NCBI GenBank assembly: GCA_016763075.1
Contig: JAESUM010000050.1
Span: 23,821-87,820 of the forward strand
Direction of reading: 5' to 3'
Source: Pseudomonadales bacterium
GTDB lineage: Bacteria; Pseudomonadota; Gammaproteobacteria; Pseudomonadales; JAHRWD01
Length of the DNA: 64,000 bases
Shown: positions 57,377 through 64,000 of the stretch, piece by piece
Numbering within the stretch: position 1 is the stretch's first letter
Layout: every line of letters starts with the position of its first letter
Translations under genes and position numbers: made by a program
Notes under the pieces: model-generated
Database searches by the model: none
What the model was told of the DNA's origin: nothing
The model's input: the letters and a program-made list of their open reading frames with translations, nothing else

Positions 57377-58579
57377 CTACTGCTCAAATTGGGTTTTAAT
57401 CGTCTGAATCATCCAGTCGAGTTCGTCACTCAGTAATTCTTGGTGGCAGGGGAACTGGAATATATGGGCCGATAATTCTACGCTATTTTTGCACAATGTT
57501 TCGTCGATCTCTGGATCAAGGTATTCACCAAAACGCCAGATAGGCACTCCAAGAAGCTTAAGTTTAGTAAAGTGTTTTTGAGGGTTATCGACATAGATTG
57601 GGCAAACCATCGGTACGGCACCGTCGGGCAGCATTGGATGCAAAGGGCGGCACCCCGGCAGGCCAATAAGTGCAGTTACTATTTCTTTGTAATTTTCTCT
57701 GCGCTTACGGACAAGTTCTTGTGAATCCGTACGCGCTATTATTTTATTGGACGGCCATGATACAAATTTGTGAATCCAATGTTCATCAAGCCCATAGCCG
57801 CCGTCTGCAGATGCAGGCCCGATATCAGCAGACGATCGCTTATTGTTAGATATTGATTTCTTGGCTTGCCAGAGAATAGATTTAATAAATAATAGTCCGC
57901 CGAGAATCTTGCCAAATAGCCCAAATCGCTGGTATTTCAGGCTATTCTCTAGAATGTTGAGGGCGGCTTTTATCTGGAATGTAAGAGGCGGGGAATGAAG
58001 TGTTATACCGTCAAGCGAGTGTTGCCGAGAAACTAGCAAACCACCGTCATATATAGGGAAAAATTTCATGCTGCTGGCTATCGCATAATCACCAATTTGG
58101 CCAACCGCTATTTCGTTCAAACTACCAAAAAATGTATGGGCACAGTCCTCGATCAGGATCAGGTTATGTGTATCGCATAACTTCCTCAACGGAATGAGAT
58201 TTTGCATAAATCCAAAGTAATGAGTAACGAGTACTACTTTTGTATCGGGCGTTATTTTGTTTTGTATATCAGCTAGGTCGATGTCGGTATCTGATTTTAC
58301 TCTATAGAACACGGGGCTCGCCCCAGTCCGGCGTACCGGAGCAATCATAGAGTCGGTGTGATATGCAGGTATCATGACTTCGTCTGCATTAGTGACTTTG
58401 GCGCACTCCAAAGCAAGCGCTATACCTGCACGGCCACTGGATATGTGAAGAATCGATTGCGCATCAAGTAGTGATGCAGTGGTGTGCTTGCCCCGTACTT
58501 TTTTATTTAAAGGAAGTTTTGACAGTACTGGCGTAAGCGGGATGGCCGGTGTTGGAAATATAGTGGTTAAATCATTCAT
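57377..58579 (-). CDS. DegT/DnrJ/EryC1-type aminotransferase
   Basis: 400-residue PLP-dependent aminotransferase of the sugar aminotransferase family. Asp145 in IEDCAHTFFG contacts the pyridine ring and Lys172 in IASSMKFFPIYDGG is the probable PLP lysine. N-terminal SSGRAGIALALECAK and PAYHTDS form the cofactor phosphate pocket. It may make an amino sugar or an aminated residue for the polysaccharide. The active-site sequence differs somewhat from the classical SFQ motif, so the substrate may not be a nucleotide sugar. Coupled to the downstream acyltransferase. Confidence 0.85.
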   Translation of the reverse strand: MNDLTTIFPTPAIPLTPVLSKLPLNKKVRGKHTTASLLDAQSILHISSGRAGIALALECAKVTNADEVMIPAYHTDSMIAPVRRTGASPVFYRVKSDTDIDLADIQNKITPDTKVVLVTHYFGFMQNLIPLRKLCDTHNLILIEDCAHTFFGSLNEIAVGQIGDYAIASSMKFFPIYDGGLLVSRQHSLDGITLHSPPLTFQIKAALNILENSLKYQRFGLFGKILGGLLFIKSILWQAKKSISNNKRSSADIGPASADGGYGLDEHWIHKFVSWPSNKIIARTDSQELVRKRRENYKEIVTALIGLPGCRPLHPMLPDGAVPMVCPIYVDNPQKHFTKLKLLGVPIWRFGEYLDPEIDETLCKNSVELSAHIFQFPCHQELLSDELDWMIQTIKTQFEQ

Positions 58580-58660
58580 CTATTCGTTCGCTGGTGGCCT
58601 TTGGTTTGTTCTATAATTAAGTTAATTGCAATTTTAATAATGTTAAGTAAGGAAGTCAGG

Positions 58661-58918
58661 ATGTCAATAGGGTCAGATGTGACTGAAATGCTTCGATCTG
58701 CTCTTCAGCTAGATGAAGCTTTAGTGCAGCTGAATTCGGACTCTGGATTGTTAGGAGTGATCCCTGAGTTTGATTCACTAGCAGTGGTTACAGTGCTAAC
58801 GGCACTGGAAGATCACTATGGGTTTATCATTGAGGATGATGAAGTTGAAGCTTCGACCTTCGAGACAGTAGGTTCGTTTATTCAGTTTGTAGAAGACAAG
58901 TACAGCTCTACCTGCTAA
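58661..58918 (+). CDS. Acyl carrier protein, exosortase module copy 2
   Basis: 85-residue acyl carrier protein with the phosphopantetheine Ser39 in EFDSLAVVTVL. The ATG at 58661 follows TAAGGAAG at good spacing; an upstream in-frame ATG at 58601 would add a hydrophobic 20-residue stretch not found in carrier proteins. Hydrolase 2 copy 2 starts 3 bp after the stop. Probably the working carrier of the locus. Confidence 0.93.
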   Translation: MSIGSDVTEMLRSALQLDEALVQLNSDSGLLGVIPEFDSLAVVTVLTALEDHYGFIIEDDEVEASTFETVGSFIQFVEDKYSSTC

Positions 58919-58921
58919 TTC

Positions 58922-59794
58922 ATGCATACCTACTTTACGCCTTTTTTCCTTCCCTGTAATAACAACCCTGGCGACTCGCTTTTTTGCGTTTATTATCCGG
59001 CAGTTCAGCCAGCGCGGACAGACGTTGCTCAGCAGAATATATCGAACAAAAAGGCCGTAGTATTTATTCCGCCTTTTGCCGAAGAGATGAATAAATCACG
59101 CCATCTAATTTCCTCGCAGGCACGGTCGTTAGCGGATGCTGGCGTATCGAGTTTAATAGTAGATCTGTACGGAACCGGTGATAGTAGTGCTGATTTCTCA
59201 GAGGCTCGTTGGAGAATATGGGTCGATGATGTGCGGCAGTCAATTGAATGGTTACAAAATAAGGAATACTCAGAGATCAGCTGTATCTGTCTGCGTTTGG
59301 GCGGGCTATTAGCTTTAGATGTTGCTGCATCAACAGCTATCCCTATTGAAAAAATTGTTTGGTGGCAACCTGTCTTAAACGGCGAAATGCACCTGCGTCA
59401 ATTTCTACGACTGCGCAGTGCTCAAGGGATGATCTCAAGTAACCACAGTACAACTGAAAATACCCAAGAGCTATATGATCGAATGGTAGCCGGTGAGTTG
59501 TTAGAGATTGGTGGATATGATCTTCACCCCGATATGGGTGGTACGATGATAGAAAAACAAGCCAACAGTTTTGTAGCCTCGCCGAGCTGCATGAACTTGA
59601 AATTCGATATCATCGAATTGGTTTCCAGCGAAGGCAAACAAAGTTCGCTCCCTAGTGTTAACTTAGTGCGTCAATTGCAGGCTGCTGGCCACAAAGCTAA
59701 GAGCCATGCGGTCATTGGCGAGCATTTTTGGAATGCCCGAGAAATCCATCTGAACCAAGCATTGATTCAGACGACTACATCCGTACTCAGCTAA
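58922..59794 (+). CDS. Exosortase A system-associated hydrolase 2, copy 2
   Basis: 290-residue alpha/beta-hydrolase-fold protein of the TIGR03101 type. It has IPPFAEEMNKSR, VDLYGTGDSSADF and WWQPVLNGEMHLRQFLRLR, all shared with copy 1. The elbow position is CLRLGG, with Arg125 where Ser is normally found. Overall similarity to copy 1 is clear over the whole length. Role in the pathway is unknown. Confidence 0.9.
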   Translation: MHTYFTPFFLPCNNNPGDSLFCVYYPAVQPARTDVAQQNISNKKAVVFIPPFAEEMNKSRHLISSQARSLADAGVSSLIVDLYGTGDSSADFSEARWRIWVDDVRQSIEWLQNKEYSEISCICLRLGGLLALDVAASTAIPIEKIVWWQPVLNGEMHLRQFLRLRSAQGMISSNHSTTENTQELYDRMVAGELLEIGGYDLHPDMGGTMIEKQANSFVASPSCMNLKFDIIELVSSEGKQSSLPSVNLVRQLQAAGHKAKSHAVIGEHFWNAREIHLNQALIQTTTSVLS

Positions 59795-59835
59795 ACCAAC
59801 ATCATTTTATTGTTCTTTTTCGGAAACTCGTCCTC

Positions 59836-60684
59836 TTGGAAAAACCTGTAAAAATCCCTCTGGAAAACGATCTGCTTTGCGGCATTCTTCATACTGCAGA
59901 TGGCGCGCGCGATACAGGAGTACTCATACTTCCGGGCGGGCCTCAGACACGCGTAGGTAGCCATCGTCAATTTGTACTGCTTGCTAGGTCGTTAGCAAAA
60001 AAAGGCGTTCCAGTACTACGGTTTGACTACCGAGGTATGGGTGATTCCACGGGTGTTATGCGCAACTTCGAAGAAGTAGATGATGATATCGATGCTGCCA
60101 TCAAACTGTTTTTTGACGAAACGCCGAACATTAAAAACGTTGTAATACTTGGTCTATGTGATGCAGCCTCTGCCGCATTGATGTATGCCCCTGGTGCCAA
60201 AAATGTATCAGGAATGATTCTGTTGAATCCATGGATCAGGTCAGCAGCCGGTGAAGCGAAAGCTCGTTTAAAATACTATTATTTCCAAAGGCTTCTGAAT
60301 ATACACTTCTGGCGAAAGGTGATCGGCGGCCGATTTGAAGCCGGTACATCGATGTCGTATTTTTTTGGTGCGATTAAGGAAATAATAGGGTCAAACGCCC
60401 GTGATTCCGAGCCGCTAACTTCTGGCGCTGAGACATTCCCTAAACGAATGTATGATGGGCTAGCTGGTTTCGATAACCCGGTGCTGGTCATAATGAGCGG
60501 TAGCGATTTAACCGGACGGGAGTTTCGAGATTATGTAGCGTCTAGCAAAATGTGGAGCAAGTTGTTTGAAAGAGAAGGCTTAACTCAAAGAAACCTCGAG
60601 CAAGCCGATCATACTTTTTCGAAACGCGAATGGCGTGATCAAGTTGAGGAGTGGGTGAGTGAATGGCTATTGAATTTAGAGTGA
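59836..60684 (+). CDS. Exosortase A system-associated hydrolase 1, copy 2
   Basis: 282-residue alpha/beta hydrolase of the TIGR03100 type with an apparently complete catalytic set: Cys108 in LGLCDAASAAL, Asp224 in SGSDLTGREF and His259 in QADHTFS. A Cys nucleophile suggests a thioester or dienelactone-type reaction, perhaps releasing or moving an acyl group from the carrier protein. The TTG at 59836 aligns the N-terminus with copy 1; an in-frame ATG at 59728 would overlap hydrolase 2 by 67 bp and add 36 unrelated residues. Confidence 0.88.
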   Translation: MEKPVKIPLENDLLCGILHTADGARDTGVLILPGGPQTRVGSHRQFVLLARSLAKKGVPVLRFDYRGMGDSTGVMRNFEEVDDDIDAAIKLFFDETPNIKNVVILGLCDAASAALMYAPGAKNVSGMILLNPWIRSAAGEAKARLKYYYFQRLLNIHFWRKVIGGRFEAGTSMSYFFGAIKEIIGSNARDSEPLTSGAETFPKRMYDGLAGFDNPVLVIMSGSDLTGREFRDYVASSKMWSKLFEREGLTQRNLEQADHTFSKREWRDQVEEWVSEWLLNLE

Positions 60685-60705
60685 GTACATCGAGCTAGTT
60701 CAGCT

Positions 60706-61947
60706 TTAAATCAGCACCTCAACGGCTGAGGGCTGGCATAAAAAGTCAGCTGGGCTCGCTGTCAGCCCGTAAGCACCAGATTGAAACACTACAACGTAAT
60801 CTCCTATCTCAGCTTCTGAGCACTCCATTTGGTCTGCGAGTAGGTCCAAAGGTGTGCATAGCGCCCCGACTATCATGGTCTTCTCTTTCTCAGGCCAATT
60901 CATTTTATTGCCAATCGCAAGGGGGTAATTTTTTCTGATGATTTGGCCAAAATTCCCAGATGCGGAAAGATTATGATGCAGCCCTCCATCCGTCACCAAA
61001 TATAGTTGTTGATACGAATATTTTTTATCCACAATGCGCGTGACATAAACCCCAGCTTCGCCAACAAGGTAGCGTCCCAGCTCTATAATCACCGATGAAT
61101 CAGGCAGGTACTGTTTAGCTCGCTGCATCTCTTTGTCTAAGGCTTCTGCGATGGGTGCGATATTCAGCGGCGTTTCGCCGGGAAAGTAGGGTATTCCCAA
61201 GCCACCGCCAATATTGAGTTTCCGAATTGGGCTAGGGCATGCATCTGCTAATTTGATAGCGAGTGCAATACTTTTTTGCTGTGCCTCGATAATCGCCTCG
61301 GATTTGAGGTTCTGTGACCCACTAAAAATATGGAAACCAGCAAAGTTGAGCTGAAGCGCCCCTAAACGTTTAAGGGCTGCGGGAACCTGCTCTTCATCGA
61401 TGCCAAATTGTTTGGGGCCGCCACCCATCTTCATACCGGAGGATTTAAGCTCAAACGCCGGGTTAATGCGTATCGCAACAGTAGCTGCAATTCCTAATCG
61501 GTTGGATTGAATGGCTAGTTCTTCAAGCTCGTTGAAGGATTCGATATTTACCGTGATACCCGCAGCAATCGCCTGTGCAAGCTCCACAGGGCGTTTACCC
61601 GGGCCTGCCATGCTGATTTGGTTTGCGGCCATGCCGGTGTCTAGCGCAACTTTCATCTCTCCTGCTGAGGCTACATCAAGCCCATCTACAATGCTGGCCA
61701 TATGCTGCACGACTGCCGGCATTGGATTGGCTTTCATCGCGTAATGTATTTTCAATTCACTGGGCATTTGTTGACGTAACTGTGCCAACCGTTGCGTCAT
61801 TTTTGATCTGTCGTAGGCGTAAAAGGGTGTTTGCCCAACGCGCTCGGCGAGTTGCTTTAGTGGAACGCCGCCAACCTTGAGGTTGTGATTTTCAACGTCA
61901 AAAGAATCGATGATAGTTGCGTGATGTATTGGAGGTGTTTTAGCCAT
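60706..61947 (-). CDS. PLP-dependent decarboxylase, exosortase A system-associated
   Basis: 413-residue fold-type III decarboxylase related to diaminopimelate/ornithine decarboxylases (TIGR03099 type). The PLP lysine is Lys72 in HYAMKANP; GGGLGIPYFPGETP binds the cofactor phosphate; Cys364 in GALCTPLDLL and Tyr in SGAYG are the second-subunit active-site residues. Substrate unknown, probably an amino acid, possibly attached to the carrier protein. It lies convergent to hydrolase 1 and downstream of the acyl-CoA ligase gene on the - strand (74-bp gap). Confidence 0.93.
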   Translation of the reverse strand: MAKTPPIHHATIIDSFDVENHNLKVGGVPLKQLAERVGQTPFYAYDRSKMTQRLAQLRQQMPSELKIHYAMKANPMPAVVQHMASIVDGLDVASAGEMKVALDTGMAANQISMAGPGKRPVELAQAIAAGITVNIESFNELEELAIQSNRLGIAATVAIRINPAFELKSSGMKMGGGPKQFGIDEEQVPAALKRLGALQLNFAGFHIFSGSQNLKSEAIIEAQQKSIALAIKLADACPSPIRKLNIGGGLGIPYFPGETPLNIAPIAEALDKEMQRAKQYLPDSSVIIELGRYLVGEAGVYVTRIVDKKYSYQQLYLVTDGGLHHNLSASGNFGQIIRKNYPLAIGNKMNWPEKEKTMIVGALCTPLDLLADQMECSEAEIGDYVVVFQSGAYGLTASPADFLCQPSAVEVLI

Positions 61948-62021
61948 GTTTTGATCGCGATGATTTTGGTGACAGTGAGTGAATACTTAACAGTATGTAC
62001 GTTAAGACTATTTGAACGACC

Positions 62022-63611
62022 TTAGGTGGATGCAAACAGATCCGCATATTGCTTCTTTAATAACGAGCGATCGATCTTGCCATTAGGGTTTTTCGGTAAT
62101 GGGCCGATGCTTTCAATTTGAGTCGGCACCATAAAATTCGGCAATTCACGCTGGCAATGCGCAAGTACTTTTTTGGGTTCCCACTCAGCGTTGTCATCTG
62201 CATTTACCACAGCAACAATTGCCTGGCCAAGGGTAGGGTGAGTTACACCCAAAACAGCGACTTCTGAAACCAGTTTGCTGGCGTAGATGGCCTCTTCAAC
62301 CTCTGACGGACTAACACGGTAGCCGGAGGTTTTGATCATTTCATCTTCGCGGCCAACAAAATAAAGGTAGCCTTCTTCGTCTAATGTGACCCGGTCGCCG
62401 GACCATACGGCAATTTCTGTCAGCGGTAATTCAGCGGTTGTTGATGGGCTGGGCTTAAAGCGCTCGGCGGTTTTTTCTGGATCATTCCAGTAGCCCAAAG
62501 CAACCAGCGAGCCACGGTGAACCAGCTCTCCGGTTTCGCCAGGTTTGCAGCTATTGCCGTCGGCATTAATCACGCTGATTTCAGCATTAGGGATGGCTTT
62601 GCCGATAGAATCCGGCCGTATATCGAGCTGCTCTGGCGGCAAATAAGTTGAGCGAAACGCTTCTGTTAGGCCATACATCAAAAAGAACTGACAGTCTGGT
62701 ACCGCGTCACGCAGTTGCTTCAATGCAGTACCGGGCATTTTTCCGCCGGAGTTGGTCATAAACCTTAAATGTTGGTTAACCTCTGCTGGCCATTCTAGCC
62801 CTGCTAGTTGTAGCCACAGAGGTGGAACTGCAGCAAGGCCGGTAATTTGATGCTTAGCAACCGCTTTGATGACGTCTCGTGGTAATAGGTAATCCATGAT
62901 TACGCAGCAGCTGCCTTGCAATAATGAGCTTGTTAACTGGTTGAGCCCGTAGTCAAAACTAAACGGCAGTACCGCTAAAATGCGGTCTGAGTCAGTAATG
63001 TTTAGGTACTGCGCTACGCTGCATGCCCCGGCAACGATGTTGCGGTGAGACAAAACGACACCTTTGGGTTTGCCCGTACTGCCAGAGGTATACAAGATTG
63101 CGGCCATGTCGGTATCAATGACGCAGTGTAGTTTGGCTTGGCCCTGCGCTGCCTCAATGTACGATGACCAACCGAGTATTTTAATATTGGGTAAAGATTC
63201 TATTGGAGTGCTTGGTGCATCGACCAATACAATGGTTTTGAGGTCAGGGCATTGTTCAAGTATCTGGGTTAGAGATTTAAGGCGATTACTGGCGGTCACT
63301 AAAATTTGCACGCTGCAGTCATTTAAAATATGACTGGCTTGAGCTGCTTTTAACACGGGGTTAATGGGTACAAAAACCCCACCAGCCATTGCAGTAGCCA
63401 GCATGGTGGTGACTGACTCTGGTTGTTTGGGCAAATAAATAGCTACCCGCTGTTGTTTATGTAACCCCGCTGCTATCAGCGCACTGGCTTGTTGGCTTAC
63501 CAGTTGCTGGAGTTGCTCGTAACTCCAGTCGTTTTTTTTGTGAACGAGCGCCGGTGCTTGCGGTGCTCGGGAGCTGCTGCGTGTTAGCAAATCGTGTAGC
63601 AGAGTAGGCAT
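62022..63611 (-). CDS. Acyl-CoA ligase (AMP-forming), exosortase A system-associated
   Basis: 529-residue ANL-family enzyme (TIGR03098 type). The P-loop LYTSGSTGKPKG (about 173-184), FLMYGLTEAFRST, the hinge GREDEMIKTSGYRVSP and the C-terminal catalytic Lys512 in NPNGKID are all intact. It activates a carboxylic acid as its AMP ester and loads it on CoA or, in this setting, perhaps on the carrier protein. First of the two genes ligase-decarboxylase. Confidence 0.94.
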   Translation of the reverse strand: MPTLLHDLLTRSSSRAPQAPALVHKKNDWSYEQLQQLVSQQASALIAAGLHKQQRVAIYLPKQPESVTTMLATAMAGGVFVPINPVLKAAQASHILNDCSVQILVTASNRLKSLTQILEQCPDLKTIVLVDAPSTPIESLPNIKILGWSSYIEAAQGQAKLHCVIDTDMAAILYTSGSTGKPKGVVLSHRNIVAGACSVAQYLNITDSDRILAVLPFSFDYGLNQLTSSLLQGSCCVIMDYLLPRDVIKAVAKHQITGLAAVPPLWLQLAGLEWPAEVNQHLRFMTNSGGKMPGTALKQLRDAVPDCQFFLMYGLTEAFRSTYLPPEQLDIRPDSIGKAIPNAEISVINADGNSCKPGETGELVHRGSLVALGYWNDPEKTAERFKPSPSTTAELPLTEIAVWSGDRVTLDEEGYLYFVGREDEMIKTSGYRVSPSEVEEAIYASKLVSEVAVLGVTHPTLGQAIVAVVNADDNAEWEPKKVLAHCQRELPNFMVPTQIESIGPLPKNPNGKIDRSLLKKQYADLFAST

Positions 63612-63650
63612 AAAGCGTATCTTGGTCTCAATAATAGGAATAATACGAGG

Positions 63651-64000
63651 TTACTCTGGTTTCCATTCCAGGTCTTCGAGTAGCGCGATAGCATCGGTTT
63701 TTTCCGGAAAATCACGTTCGGATAATTTTCGAAGTAGTGTGATGGCATCCAATTTTTTGTCATTTTTGGCTTGAGCGCTGGCAAGGTGGTACTGAATGCT
63801 GGGTTCTTCAGGGTCCAAAGAATGAGCCTTTAAAAGCCGACTAAGTGCTTTCCGATGCTCGCCTTTTTGTAATTCGATCCAGCCATAGGTATCCACAATG
63901 GCCGCAATTTTCGGTGCTAGTTCGTAGGCCTTTTCTGCATATTCTGCGGCTTACTTTAGGTCGCTATCAATATAAAGGAAAGCCAAATTATTCAACACAA
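63651..64000 (-). pseudogene. C-terminal end of a second PrsT-like TPR protein, interrupted by a stop codon
   Basis: Reading from the right edge, the frame gives VLNNLAFLYIDSDLK, a TAA (63951-63953), then AAEYAEKAYELAPKIAAIVD and three more TPR-like segments to the stop at 63651. The order NNLAF...LAP...VDTYGW matches the C-terminal TPRs of PrsT (compare NDLAWLIRNKD in the 14038 gene). The rest lies beyond the window. Because the frame is unbroken on both sides of the TAA, a recent nonsense change (for example from CAA or AAA) or a sequencing error is likely. A restart at GTG 63896 would give only 81 residues. Confidence 0.7.

Overview
The window looks like a chromosomal segment of a marine-type gammaproteobacterium, most plausibly of the Cellvibrionales. 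This is an inference from the housekeeping gene order (gltB-gltD-hemE, mutY-yggX, fabA-fabB), the moderate GC content and the style of the exopolysaccharide locus; no marker such as 16S rRNA is present. No transposase, phage or CRISPR feature was seen.

Positions 1-13.8 kb hold ordinary genes: the 3' part of gltB, gltD, hemE, an AsmA-family gene, mutY, yggX and tRNA-Phe(GAA) on the + strand, then fabA-fabB on the - strand, then an RND/MMPL-type membrane protein. From about 13.9 kb to the right edge the window is one large exosortase A (XrtA)/PEP-CTERM exopolysaccharide locus. It opens with the TPR lipoprotein prsT, a PEP-CTERM target protein behind a textbook sigma-54 promoter, a methyltransferase, and a - strand pair (a ThiF-nitroreductase fusion and a LuxI-like exosortase-associated acyltransferase). 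Next come the export and assembly core (OPX lipoprotein, chain-length protein, BY-kinase, outer-membrane beta-barrel-like protein, AAA ATPase, deacetylase, FemAB-like protein, glycosyltransferase), xrtA fused to EpsI, the dTDP-rhamnose genes rfbC-rfbD-rfbB without rfbA, further glycosyltransferases, an amidotransferase, an O-ligase/polymerase, a second deacetylase, an ATP-grasp/phosphatase fusion and a sulfotransferase.

From 47.7 to 60.7 kb the locus carries two copies of a small module: acyl carrier protein, exosortase-associated hydrolase 2 and hydrolase 1. The right-hand copy looks intact. The left-hand hydrolase 1 has lost two of its three likely catalytic residues and its carrier protein has NSL in place of DSL. 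Between the copies lies a variable block with mixed strands and lengthy non-coding stretches: a decayed sulfotransferase (one frameshift, two in-frame stops), a TagF-like glycerophosphotransferase, two family 2 glycosyltransferases, a flippase, and a DegT-type aminotransferase coupled to a GNAT/CelD-like acyltransferase. The right edge (- strand) has the PLP decarboxylase and acyl-CoA ligase of the same exosortase-associated pathway and the C-terminal end of a second PrsT-like TPR protein interrupted by a stop codon.

Taken together, the genes build a rhamnose-containing, probably acetyl-trimmed and sulfated polysaccharide, export it, and sort PEP-CTERM proteins to the surface. The ligase, decarboxylase, carrier protein and hydrolases form an uncharacterised side pathway that probably makes a carrier-bound acyl or aminoacyl unit. 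The most interesting observations are the diverged duplicate of that module, the ThiF-nitroreductase/acyltransferase pair, the ATP-grasp/phosphatase fusion, and the sigma-54-driven PEP-CTERM gene.
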